DNA of 27,746 nucleotides from a virus. This document shows, piece after piece, positions 5,163 through 15,100 of the stretch. Each line of letters begins with the position of its first letter. Position 1 is the stretch's first letter. The stretch is taken from positions 1 through 27,746 of IMG/VR virus record IMGVR_UViG_3300044636_000739. The stretch is one strand, 5' to 3'. The notes beneath the pieces are model-generated. The model had not been told where the DNA came from, did not search any database, and saw only the letters and a list, made by a program, of their open reading frames with translations. The translations under genes were made by a program, and so were the position numbers.

Positions 5163-8100
5163 ATGGCGACGATCGGCACCATCACCGTCGAGTTCGCCGC
5201 TGACCTCCTTGGCCTTCAAGAGGGCATCACGGAGGCTCTCGACCTGTTCGAGGAGTTGTCCGACTCCATCGACAGCCTGTCTGAGCAGATCGAGGACGCG
5301 TCCGCAGGCGTCATCAAGATCCGTGCCGAGATGGACAAGGGCTCCATCGCTAAGGCCGAGAGCGACGTCAAGGGCGTCGGCAAGGACGCCGAGCCCGTCA
5401 AAATTGAGGCTGACACGACGGCCTTAGAGCAGTCTGCCTCACGCCTGTCCGGTTTCATTGACTCACTGCGACAATCATTCTCTGGACTTCCGGACGTCAC
5501 GGGTGAAGCTGCCGGGCAGACGCAGAGGTTTGCAGACAACGCCGGCGCGGCGGCGGAAGCCGGCGAAGGGCTGGGGAATTCACTACAGCGAGTAGCAGAC
5601 GGCTACTTGCTCGCGGCAACTGGGCAGAACGCAGAGGAAGCTAAGAAATACGCGGCCAGTTCGTTTTACGCGGCCACCGCTGTCGGCGAGGTCGCGGACG
5701 CTGCTTCGTCGGCAACGTCGGCTGTAGTTGGTTTCACTGAGGCCGCCACTCTTGCGACTTCCGGAAACGTCACCGCAACTTCTGCCATAGACAAGACGAT
5801 CGTGGCACTCGGCCGAAGCTACGGCGCGTACGGCGCAGTTGCCGGTGCAATCACCGGAACGGTCAGGGCGATGGGAGGAATGGCGGTCGTGTCTGCCGCT
5901 ATGGCCGGCAGCACCGCTGCGGCGGCCATATCTCTGGGGACGCTCGCAGCCGCAGCCGTGGGCGGCGCTGCGTCTTTTGTGACGTACAAAGCCGCAATGT
6001 ACGGCGTCAGTCTGCTGACTTCCGGGCTCAGCGACGAAGCTCGCGGATACGTTGAGGCAGTTGCCGCCGTCGGGGCAGCGTCCGCCGCTGCCGTTGTCGG
6101 AATCCGCGCTTCCTCCGTGGCCTATGGGCTTGTTGCGCCTGCGCTTTTCAGGTCTACGTCGGCCAGTCAGCTTCTCCAGAATGCGCTTCAGGGCCTCGGC
6201 GTCGCCGCAGTGCAGGGCGCAACTCGCGCCGCCACCCTGCTTGGAGTCTTGGGCCGGCTTCTTCCGGCAATCGAGCTTGTTGCTGGCGCGGCGAACAAGG
6301 AAATCTCCCTCACTCAGTACGCCGCGCTCACGGCAAGGATCGTGGCAACGTCGGTGGCTTTTGGTGCAGCCGAGGGGGCAATCTCGGCGTGGGTCGCCGG
6401 GACCGGATTAGCAGCCGGCGCAGCGGGCGGCGCCGGCACGGCAGTCTTGGGATTCGCAGCAACTCTCCCGACGGTCGTGCCGCTTGCCATCGCCGCCGCC
6501 GTCGCCACCGGCCGGTACGCTCACGAGCTTGAGGAGCTTAGCCTCAAGGCTCAGGCGATCGACCAGATGGCAAGCCGGTTCGGATCATCCACGGAGGAGA
6601 TCACCAAGCTTCGGCTGGCCGCCGACAACACTGGCGTCGGCATGGGGCAGCTTGCGAAGGGCCAGCAAGCGTTCTACACGAGCCTGTCGAAGATCAAGGC
6701 CGGGCAACTCAACGTCGAGAACGTCCGCGAGGCAAAGCTCGCCTACGACAAGCTCAACATCTCGCTCGACGAACTAAAGAGTCTGAAGCCAGAGGAAGCG
6801 TTCAAGGAAGTCGCCAAGCGGCTCAGCGAGGTCAAGGATCCGGCGGAGCGAACGGCGATCGCGTTTGACTTGTTCGGCAAGCAAGGCGCGGCGATCCTGC
6901 CGGCCCTCAAGGAACTTGGCGAGCTTGAGCAAGACTTCAAGAGGCTTGGCGGGACGCTGACGCAGATCAACTTCGACAAGTTTCTCCAGTTGGAGACTTC
7001 GTTTGACCGACTAAAGGCGTCGTCGTCGAATCTGAATCAGGTTCTGATGATCCCGTTCGTCGAGATGCAGAAAGCGTTCAACAACGCCACGGCGGACATC
7101 AGGGGCGGGCTCGCTGCGGCGCTCCAGCCTGTGATGACTGTCCTCATGGACATGACCAAGCCGCTGGCTGTGATCATCGAGGTGACGGCGAGAGTCGTGA
7201 ACATGATGCTCAGGCTCGTCGGTGCCATCCTCAAGGTGGCCGGTGCCGGGCTTGTGTTTGCCACGATTGCGACGCTGGCCGACATGGTCGGGAAGGTGAT
7301 TCTCGACCTCTTCGGCTACATCGAGGCGGTGATTACGGCAGTCGAGGGAGGAGCGTCCGTCATCGCCACTGCGATGCTCCCGGCAGTCGAGTCTTTCATG
7401 TACCTCGGCGAGGTTGTGGTCGGCCTGATCGGGATATTTACAGGAGACATCTTCGGCGACACCGAGGGTAACGCCAACTCGACGGCCACGGCGATCATCG
7501 CCCTCGGCGGTGCTTACTTTGCGGCGACGTTCAGCACGCAGATTTTCGCCATTGCTATGAAGTCGACGGCCGTGCAGGCGGTTGTCTCTGCGGCGGCTAC
7601 GGCTACGGCGTGGGTCGCAGCCATCGCCGTCGGCATCATCCCGGTCATTGCCGCAGGAATCATCGCGATCGGGGCCTACGCGGCGTCCGTTATCGCCGCC
7701 GCCGCCACGACTGCCGCCGCTGCGGTCGTGATGGCTATCTCGTGGCTCATCGCCCTCGGTCCCATCGGCTTGATCATTCTGGGCGTGGCCGCGATCGGAG
7801 CCGGCCTCGCCACCCTGTACGCGCTCGGCGGAAGCATCGCCAGCTTCTTCACCGGATTCTCCGATGGCTCCGAGAAGATCAACGCCGCCACGGCGTCCGT
7901 AGAAGAGCTTTCTGCGGCGGCAGCAAAGAACAGCCAGAGCGGCCTCCAGAAAGACATGGCGGCAGCTACGTCTTCGGGCGAGGGAGAGTCAGAGACAGTT
8001 CAGGTCGACTTCGGTGGCGCATCGAGAACCGCCACTGCGGAGTTCGGAGGAGCAAGGACGGCCGTCGTCGAGTACGGCGCGGCTATGGGCCTCACTAAGG

Positions 8101-10898
8101 AACAGGCGGACGCACTGTTCAACGCGACCGCCACCGGCGCTGGGGTGATTACGAACGCGATCCTTCCCTCCCTCGACAATGCGGTTGTGTCCGTCGGTGC
8201 AGCGTTTGGTATGAGCGAAGAAAGCTCGCGAGAGGCTTTCGCCGGCATGCAGGAAGACGCCGCAGCGTTCGCGTCGGACGGCGCTGCAATGGCGGCCGAC
8301 GGAGCCTACGCGCTCGCCGCCGCCTTCGGCGTGACTGAGGATGACATCAACGGCGCTATCCAGTCGATGAAGGAACAGTTCGCAGACCTGACAGAGTCCA
8401 TGAAGGGGCCGTCTGTGGACGAGATCGCGGCCAGCGTCACGACCGCTCGCGACCGGATGGGTGAACTGACGATCGAGTCAGCCAAGTTCGGGCAAGCCGG
8501 CGCCGACGCCGCCGCTGCCTCGCAGAAGCAGTTCAATGATCTCCAGCAACAGCTTGCCGACGGCAGCATCACTCTCGAAGAGTTCGATACCGAGGCTGCA
8601 CGGCTTGGCGACAACCTCGAAAAGAACCTTGATATCCTCAAGAACGACGCCCCCGAGGTCACGCTCAAGAAGAACCTCGAACTGTACAAGCAACTCGACG
8701 ACGCCGCGAAGGCCGCCGGCAAGTCTGTCCGAGACATCGGCGCTGGCGTGGTGATCGACGACAAGTTCTTCCCGACGTCGGCAGCCATCAAGGAAAAGGC
8801 TGCCCAGTACAAGAACGAGTACGTCAAAGCCCTCGAAGAGATCAAGAAGAAGCAGCAATCAGGCGGCTTTGCCGCAGAGATCAAGCAGAAGCAGCAAAAG
8901 AATCAGGCCGACTTTGACTCTGGCAAGATCTCGCAAGAGCAGTTCCTCGCCGTCAAGCTCGAACTCGACTCGACGAATGCTCAGGAGCAAGCGTCGATCG
9001 CCGCCGAGGAGGTCAAGCGAGAGTTCGACCGCAAGAACAAGATGGACATCGAGCTTGATATGTCGTTCGCCGACGGCATTCGCAAGTCGCTCGACGAAGC
9101 GTTCCTCTCGCCTGTGCAGAAGTTCGACAAAGAACTGAAGAAGATCAGGGATAACAAGTCTCTCACGCCGGAAGAGAAGCAACTGGCCGAGGTCGATCTC
9201 CGCAAGAAGACCACCGAGAGCCTCGTCGGCAAGTCCGCTCAGGCTCAGTTGACGGACAGGAAGCGAGACCTGAATCAGGCTGCCGACGCTGGACTCATCA
9301 CCGGCGGAAAGCTGGACTCTGAGCTTCAGAAGGCAGCCGACGACTTCGCCAAGGCCGTTGGAGTGACGCAGACGCCTTTCGAGTCGTTCTCTTCGTCGCT
9401 CAACAACATCACTGCGCAGTTCGGCTTCGCCGGGCAGCCGATCGACGAGGTTCGCGAGAAGCTCAAGGGCAACGCCGATCAGCTTGACCTCTTCGATCGT
9501 GCCGTGAAGGAGTCCCGAGATAACCTTCTATCCTCGCTGGGAATTGAGAAGACTCCGCAGGCGATCTTCGACGAGCAGATGAAGAAGATCGACGAGGCGG
9601 CTAACTCGAAGGATCCCAACAAGAGGATCTCGGCGTCGCAGGCAGAGGAGGCAAGGACAGCCGCCACTCGCAAAAGAGACGAGGCACTGGGCGCAGGAGC
9701 GGACGTCGGCGGCCAGCTTCGCGACCGTCAGAAAAAGATTGAAGAAGCGTTCGGCGGTGGCAAAGACCCAGCCAAGCTTGCTGTGGCACAGAACAAGCTC
9801 GACATGGACAAGCGATCCGCAGCCGGCCTCGACCCGACGGCTGCCCAATCGCTCAAGGCCGGCGTCGACAAGGTCAACGACGCATTTGGCGTGACCGGAA
9901 AGAGCATGGCGGAGATTCAGAAGGAGCTTTCTCCGCAAGACTTCAAGGAGTATCAAGAGGCGATCCAGAAGAACTCTGACGCCGTGAAGGCCAGTCTTGG
10001 GGTCGAGAAGAGCGGCGCCGACAAGATCAAGGAGTCTCGCGACAAGCTCTCTGCGGCCGTGGCTGGCGGCGTCATCACTCAGAAAGAGGCAGACAAGGCA
10101 ATCAAGGCACAGAAGGACAGCCTCCTGTCGTCGCTCGGCATCTCGAAGAGCCCCGCCCAAGACTTCGAGGACGCCGTCACGAAGATCCAAGAGAACGCCT
10201 CTGAGCTTAGCCCGGAAGAGTTTGCTAAGGGGATGAAAGAAGCCAAGGACAAGCTCCTGTCCGCCCTTGGCATCGACAAGAGCCCCGCTCAGCAAACCGA
10301 AGACGCGATGAAAAAGCTTCGCGAGGCGTTCGATAAGGGCCAGATCTCGGCGACTGAGTTCGCCAAGGGCTCTCAGAAGGCCAAGGACACGCTGCTTCAG
10401 TCGCTGGGCATCCCGCTCAATCCTGTGACGCAACTCAAGGAGCGGATGGACAACCTCAAGGAAGCGTTCTCCAAGGGGCAGATATCGCAGGAGGAGTTCA
10501 CGCGTGGTCAGGACGAGGCTCGTCGCTCGATGCTCCCCGGCGGCGAAGAAGAAAGCCCCGTGAAGAAGTTCGAGCGAGACATGAAGGCCGTCGACGATGC
10601 TCTCAAGGAGGGACTGATCGAGGGTGACGACGCTGACCTGAGGAAGAAGAACCTCCAAGCCCAGCTTCAGGAAGACTTGAAGCCGTCGCTCGACAAGGTC
10701 GCCCCTGACCGTCGCGGCATCGAGGGCTCCGACACGAGGAGCAAGGGCGGCGTCGACACGTTCTTCCGCATCCTTCGTGGCAACGACAACCCAAGCCTCA
10801 AGGCCCAGCTTGAGGTCGCACGCAACACGAAGATTCTCGCCGAGGCGGCCAAGAGCCCCGAGGCCCGCCCGGTCCTTGTCCAGCTTGCTGCACGCTAG
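5163..10898 (+). CDS. Tail tape measure protein
   Basis: This 1911-aa protein sets tail length. At about 0.15 nm per residue it would predict a tail near 280 nm, which is long for a siphovirus. The N-terminal 80 residues are helical. Residues about 170-450 are Ala/Gly-rich and hydrophobic. Residues about 480-600 hold the family-typical block with LRLAADNTGVGMGQLAKG and FDLFGKQGAAILPAL. Further hydrophobic segments lie at about 670-760 and 780-910, suitable for membrane passage during DNA delivery. The rest is charged coiled coil, ending in 45-aa repeats (about 1456-1850). No peptidase or lysozyme domain was recognised. It starts at ATG 5163, 3 bases after the chaperone stop, and the preceding chaperone pair supports the call. 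Confidence 0.93.
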   Translation: MATIGTITVEFAADLLGLQEGITEALDLFEELSDSIDSLSEQIEDASAGVIKIRAEMDKGSIAKAESDVKGVGKDAEPVKIEADTTALEQSASRLSGFIDSLRQSFSGLPDVTGEAAGQTQRFADNAGAAAEAGEGLGNSLQRVADGYLLAATGQNAEEAKKYAASSFYAATAVGEVADAASSATSAVVGFTEAATLATSGNVTATSAIDKTIVALGRSYGAYGAVAGAITGTVRAMGGMAVVSAAMAGSTAAAAISLGTLAAAAVGGAASFVTYKAAMYGVSLLTSGLSDEARGYVEAVAAVGAASAAAVVGIRASSVAYGLVAPALFRSTSASQLLQNALQGLGVAAVQGATRAATLLGVLGRLLPAIELVAGAANKEISLTQYAALTARIVATSVAFGAAEGAISAWVAGTGLAAGAAGGAGTAVLGFAATLPTVVPLAIAAAVATGRYAHELEELSLKAQAIDQMASRFGSSTEEITKLRLAADNTGVGMGQLAKGQQAFYTSLSKIKAGQLNVENVREAKLAYDKLNISLDELKSLKPEEAFKEVAKRLSEVKDPAERTAIAFDLFGKQGAAILPALKELGELEQDFKRLGGTLTQINFDKFLQLETSFDRLKASSSNLNQVLMIPFVEMQKAFNNATADIRGGLAAALQPVMTVLMDMTKPLAVIIEVTARVVNMMLRLVGAILKVAGAGLVFATIATLADMVGKVILDLFGYIEAVITAVEGGASVIATAMLPAVESFMYLGEVVVGLIGIFTGDIFGDTEGNANSTATAIIALGGAYFAATFSTQIFAIAMKSTAVQAVVSAAATATAWVAAIAVGIIPVIAAGIIAIGAYAASVIAAAATTAAAAVVMAISWLIALGPIGLIILGVAAIGAGLATLYALGGSIASFFTGFSDGSEKINAATASVEELSAAAAKNSQSGLQKDMAAATSSGEGESETVQVDFGGASRTATAEFGGARTAVVEYGAAMGLTKEQADALFNATATGAGVITNAILPSLDNAVVSVGAAFGMSEESSREAFAGMQEDAAAFASDGAAMAADGAYALAAAFGVTEDDINGAIQSMKEQFADLTESMKGPSVDEIAASVTTARDRMGELTIESAKFGQAGADAAAASQKQFNDLQQQLADGSITLEEFDTEAARLGDNLEKNLDILKNDAPEVTLKKNLELYKQLDDAAKAAGKSVRDIGAGVVIDDKFFPTSAAIKEKAAQYKNEYVKALEEIKKKQQSGGFAAEIKQKQQKNQADFDSGKISQEQFLAVKLELDSTNAQEQASIAAEEVKREFDRKNKMDIELDMSFADGIRKSLDEAFLSPVQKFDKELKKIRDNKSLTPEEKQLAEVDLRKKTTESLVGKSAQAQLTDRKRDLNQAADAGLITGGKLDSELQKAADDFAKAVGVTQTPFESFSSSLNNITAQFGFAGQPIDEVREKLKGNADQLDLFDRAVKESRDNLLSSLGIEKTPQAIFDEQMKKIDEAANSKDPNKRISASQAEEARTAATRKRDEALGAGADVGGQLRDRQKKIEEAFGGGKDPAKLAVAQNKLDMDKRSAAGLDPTAAQSLKAGVDKVNDAFGVTGKSMAEIQKELSPQDFKEYQEAIQKNSDAVKASLGVEKSGADKIKESRDKLSAAVAGGVITQKEADKAIKAQKDSLLSSLGISKSPAQDFEDAVTKIQENASELSPEEFAKGMKEAKDKLLSALGIDKSPAQQTEDAMKKLREAFDKGQISATEFAKGSQKAKDTLLQSLGIPLNPVTQLKERMDNLKEAFSKGQISQEEFTRGQDEARRSMLPGGEEESPVKKFERDMKAVDDALKEGLIEGDDADLRKKNLQAQLQEDLKPSLDKVAPDRRGIEGSDTRSKGGVDTFFRILRGNDNPSLKAQLEVARNTKILAEAAKSPEARPVLVQLAAR
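9520..10660 (+). repeat. Degenerate ~45-aa protein repeats in tape measure C-terminus
   Basis: The segment LLSSLGIEKTP (near residue 1456) recurs as VKASLGVEKSG (about 1608), LLSSLGISKSP (about 1653), LLSALGIDKSP (about 1698), LLQSLGIPLNP (about 1743) and finally a degenerate ESPVKKF unit near 1790. The last four are spaced 45-46 residues apart. Each unit has a helix, a short turn of the type KGQIS.EEF..G, and a second helix, reminiscent of SHOCT-like hairpins. Unequal recombination between units would change tail length stepwise. Confidence 0.75.
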
Positions 10899-10905
10899 TA
10901 CGGAT
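10897..10905 (+). promoter_or_regulatory. AGTACGGAT motif before tail-tip gene
   Basis: An exact copy of the repeated 9-mer begins within the TAG stop of the tape measure gene. It ends 10 bases before the ATG at 10916. No purine-rich Shine-Dalgarno sequence lies between motif and start. A TTGTCC hexamer lies 17 bases upstream of TACGGA here, but the other copies lack an equivalent. If the motif is a -10-like promoter element, the transcript would start very close to the ATG. Confidence 0.45.
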
Positions 10906-10915
10906 ACACTTTCTC

Positions 10916-11773
10916 ATGGCTGTTGTTGACTCTCGCGAGATGTTTCGTGGCCGTGCGAGCCAGACTCAGTACGGCGACGTGCCTGTCTACACCCGCGTGT
11001 TTCTCGTCCGCACGGACTCGATGGACACGGACCTCCAAGAGATCGCCGTGGGGACAGGCCTCGTGTGGCTTGAGCCGCACCCGGAAAATGCCAACGCCCT
11101 TCTCGTCGAGTCGAGCGTCCAGCAAGACGGCGACAGCCCCTTCCACTACAAGGTCACGGCCACGTACAAGGTCGGCCAAGACTTGGCGCAGACCCCGTGG
11201 GACCGCCCAGCCCAGTACAGCTTCAACGGCGGACTCGCCTCTGCTCCGGCATTCTGGTACTTTCCAAACGCCGGCGACAACTCGACAAAGCGGATCATCA
11301 TCAACACGGCCGGCGACCCGATCGGCGGTCTGGACCGAGACGAGGGCGAGTTCACGGTCTCGATCACGATCAACAAGGCGCCGCCGTTCGACTACGCCAA
11401 GGCACAGAACTACGTCGGCGCAATCAACTCCGACACGTGGAGCGGAGGCGGCCCGAAGACATGGAAGTGCGTGTCGATCACGGGCACCAGAAAAGTCGAG
11501 GACGTCAACGGCAGCAAGTACGTCTACTGGGAGACGAACGCCACTTTGGCGTATCGAAACACCGGCTGGGACTTGCAGACGTGGGACGTGGGTTTCAACG
11601 AGATCGTCGGCGGGCTTCGCAAGAAGATCCTCGCCGGATCTGAGCCTGTCAGTGAGCCGGCAGCCCTGAGTAACGGCGTCGCCAAGACTCCGGGCCAGCC
11701 GCCCGACATGCTGACGTTCAGAGTCTACCGGACGCTGCCGTTCACGGGCACGTTCCCGACACTCCCGTCGTGA
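10916..11773 (+). CDS. Putative tail-tip/distal tail structural protein
   Basis: This 285-aa protein has no family I recognise. It begins MAVVDSREMFRGRASQTQYG and appears all-beta: alternating strands such as YKVTATYKVG and GEFTVSITINKAPPF, and many Trp/Tyr residues (PAFWYFPN, VYWETNATLAYRNTGWDLQT). It has no signal peptide and no hydrophobic helix. It lies directly after the tape measure, where siphophages encode the distal tail protein or another tail-tip hub protein, so a structural role is inferred from position and composition only. The start has no Shine-Dalgarno sequence but is preceded by the AGTACGGAT motif. It ends 8 bases before the next gene. Confidence 0.6.
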   Translation: MAVVDSREMFRGRASQTQYGDVPVYTRVFLVRTDSMDTDLQEIAVGTGLVWLEPHPENANALLVESSVQQDGDSPFHYKVTATYKVGQDLAQTPWDRPAQYSFNGGLASAPAFWYFPNAGDNSTKRIIINTAGDPIGGLDRDEGEFTVSITINKAPPFDYAKAQNYVGAINSDTWSGGGPKTWKCVSITGTRKVEDVNGSKYVYWETNATLAYRNTGWDLQTWDVGFNEIVGGLRKKILAGSEPVSEPAALSNGVAKTPGQPPDMLTFRVYRTLPFTGTFPTLPS

Positions 11774-11781
11774 GGTGAAGC

Positions 11782-12153
11782 ATGAGTAATGGGCCGGGAA
11801 ACAGCGGCTCTCAGGTCGTCAGCTTCAGTCTGGCTGACGCACAAAGAATCTCTGCCGTCGTTGCCGAGGCCGAGGGGAGCCGTCGTGGCCGAAAGGGCTC
11901 GACGCTGCCGAGGGCTGCCGGCGGTGGCGGGGGTTCTGTGGTTCTGGCGACGTTCACCGGGGCTTGGAGCAAAAACCAAACTAAGGTCGTGAGTCTTCTC
12001 TCTGATCCCACCTCCACAGCGGCTGCGATGAACGTCGTGGCGAACGTGAGTCCGCACACCGGAAACATCGCTCGCGTGTGCTGTTTGGCGATGGCACAGA
12101 CGGCGGCGAGCGGGGCCGCAACGTATGTGGCTATCTCGATCGACAGGTGCTAG
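11782..12153 (+). CDS. Small glycine-rich phage protein, unknown function
   Basis: This 123-aa protein starts at ATG 11782, preceded by GAGGTG. The N-terminal half is polar and low complexity, with an Arg/Lys patch (SRRGRKGS) and a five-Gly run. The C-terminal half has short beta strands (VVLATFTGAWSKNQTKVVSL), a Cys pair and a final YVAISIDRC. I recognise no family. Its position between the putative tail-tip protein and the giant fibre, and its co-directional tight spacing, suggest a minor tail protein or fibre adaptor. The stop is 2 bases before the start of the fibre gene, implying coupled translation. Confidence 0.55.
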   Translation: MSNGPGNSGSQVVSFSLADAQRISAVVAEAEGSRRGRKGSTLPRAAGGGGGSVVLATFTGAWSKNQTKVVSLLSDPTSTAAAMNVVANVSPHTGNIARVCCLAMAQTAASGAATYVAISIDRC

Positions 12154-12155
12154 GA

Positions 12156-15100
12156 ATGCCTTGCGACGATTGCGGGTGCAACTCATACGTCGGCGTCGGG
12201 AACAACGAGTCCGGGCAGGCCGCTCCGCGATCGGAGGTGCGTCACTGCATATTCGGAAATGTTGTTGCCGAGGGGCGGAGATATTTTCCCGACTACTACA
12301 TCGAGAACCCCAACCTGTCTGACGGCTTTTGCGGCGAGAGACGGTGGAAGCGTGTGTTCACAGGTGACGAAGGTGGCATCGGATGCACGTTTGCGATCGA
12401 CATGGAAGACAAGCTGTGGGCGTGGGGCGACAACCGGTGGGGCCAGCTTGGTGACGGCTCGTATCTAGCCAAGGGCAACCCGGTCCAGATCGGCAGCGAC
12501 ACTTGGAAGTTTATCTACACCACTGGTGGCTCGACGCTCGGAATAAAGACCGACGGCTCGCTGTGGGGATGGGGCAAGTGCAACGCGGGCCAGCTTGGGC
12601 TTGGAGGAATCCTTCCGACTAATGCCACGAGATTCAGGAAGATTGGCCCGGGAAATCTAGGATACGGCTGGGAAGACAACACCGACTACTTCAACGCGCC
12701 AGCCGCTCGCGCTGTGCTGAGCAGCGGAATCGACAGCGTCGGGCCGATAAAAGGCCACTACAACGAAAACAATAACACGGCCAATAAGCCAGACTTCAAT
12801 CGCGCTCCAACGGCGTCCGTTGTCTACAACATCGTTCGTCCCGACATAACCCCAAACATTTACAAGGCGGGGAGCGGCGCTGAATTTGTGTGTCTCATCG
12901 ACGGGGCTGTTCAGTCGAGTTCCTCAAAGTACACGAATCTTCGGCCGCTGATAACGAACGGCGGTTCTGGGTACGCGTCTGCTCCAGACGTCAGCTTCGA
13001 GGGCGGCGGCGGGCGCGGCGCGATGGCGAAGGCCACGGTCAGCGGAGGCTCTGTAGTTTCTCTAGAAATCACAAGCGGAGGATCTGAGTACCAGACGCCG
13101 CCCACTGTCGTTTTCAGTGGTGGCGGAGGCTCTGGTGCGTCAGCAACCGTTGAGATTGCCGGCCCAATGCTTGAGGTTCAGGTCAAGTCTCCGGGTAGCG
13201 GATACACGTGCGATCTTCCGCCGGTTCAGGGCATGGGTAGCCTCGGTCCGCTTCCTTATCCTCAGTGGTATACGGATTACTTCTACGGAGACTTTGAGGA
13301 GGCCAGAACGTATGGAGTAAGCAACCACTACACCTTCGACATTTATCCTCGCTACTACAAGACAATAAAGGTAAACTTTCAGGCCTCACCAGAAGACAAA
13401 ATCTCTTATCCGGAGAAGAAGCCTGAGTACATCTACGCACGAGCCCGCCTGAAGCCGGCTCCGATCTCGTCTATCGTTCCGTACTTTGGCGGATCGGTTT
13501 ACTGCCGAGTGAACGTCAGCCAAGAACTCCCGAATGGATTTGACGCAAACTCTCCAGCATATATCAAACCAGACATCGCGATCGAGGATTATGACGTCTA
13601 TGGCGAGGGGTTCAACAGGGCGACCGCCGAAGTGACGAGCTATACGATCGACCAGAACGGCATGAACATCACTGGTATTGCGATTACGAACCCGGGGTCT
13701 GGGTACATCTTTGCTCCAGACGTCGTCATTGGTCCGCCAAACAAGCCTCGCCTCGTCGACTCTGGGTCATGGACTCACGTTTCGGTCTCTAAGGAAGGTG
13801 CTGGGGTCGGCATCAAATCCGACGCCTCCATCTGGGTATGGGGGGCACGTCCTAATCGCGACGAAACGGACGGCTCCGATACTTACAAAGAGCCTCTTTA
13901 CAGTCCAACGCCGCTGGGGCGTGGGCTGAGGCTGTACGCTTCCGTGAATGCTCCGCCGGCGACTCCGTTTACGACGAGCGATCCTCAGTACAACAAGTAT
14001 GACTCGCGAGCGGTTGTGCCATTTTGGAGAAAAGAGTGGGACGCTGGCGAAGTTGAAATCACGAGTGCCCAAGGGTGGGGATACACAAGCGTGCCGACCC
14101 TGAGCCCGACCGAAGGAGGAAAGTGGACTTCTGTTCCCAATCCAGATGTGGGAGTTCCCGCTCAGGTTGCAAAAGTGTCGCCATCTGGATCTGGCAACAA
14201 CACGCTGTCGCGGCTCGGACGCACTCCAGATGAAACCCAGTTTGAGTATTGGCCGGGCGGGAACAATTACGCAGATCGAATCTCCGGAACGGAGGTGTGG
14301 GAAGCGCAGTGGTCAGGCTTCCGCGCTGAACTGAGCGGGCCGTCGGGCGGAGTCAAGTGCTACGCCGACGGTTTCGCGAGGTACGTGATCGACTCCGGAG
14401 GAAGCCTGTGGATCATCAAGAAGAGCCTTCCGCAGCAAGCGAGAACAGGGCCAGACATCAGGAAAACGCTGTGGAATACAGAGACTTACTTCTACCCCGG
14501 AGGTTATCAATGTTTCGTGGCAAGCCTAAGCTCCGATGAAAAAATCGGCACCGAAGATCGGGGTGGGTTTCTAAACCCTGAGCCGTACCCAAACATATTC
14601 GATCTCCCTACGCATGGCGATCTAAGGAAAGAAGGCTCGCACGTCATTCCGAAGACCGGGCTTGTGATCACGGCCACGCAGGGCAGCGAATACTACGACT
14701 ACATCAACGACTACTCGAATTACTCTCCTCCGAAGGCGTGGCTCCGTGCTGAAGTCGAGCATGTGTTTCGCACGTCCTTCAAGTCGACGGAGGAGCCTGA
14801 GTTTATGACAGGATCATGCGGGGACTGGACTCCGTACTGGGGCTACCTTACCGGAGACGCAGTCAACACCAAAGTGTTGGTCACTGGGCCGGGCAATGGG
14901 AAATATGACTGGACAGTTTCCAGAACAACGCGACTAGCTGACATTACGAAGAAGTCGTTTTCGCACGAGAAGATCGCCAGCGTCTCGCTTCATCCGGAAG
15001 TCGTCTGGGGCGGCAAGCTGTATTCGGCGACAACAGTGTCTCTATCTGGGTATGTCCCGAGCGACTCGCATTTGTTTGAGCCGTACTCCACGCTTGATGT

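Noticed and set aside
9528-10658. A 376-aa open frame on the minus strand inside the tape measure gene
   Set aside because: It is Leu/Arg-rich and mirrors the repetitive coiled-coil codons of the tape measure. There is no ribosome binding site or family resemblance, and it is fully contained in a well-supported gene.
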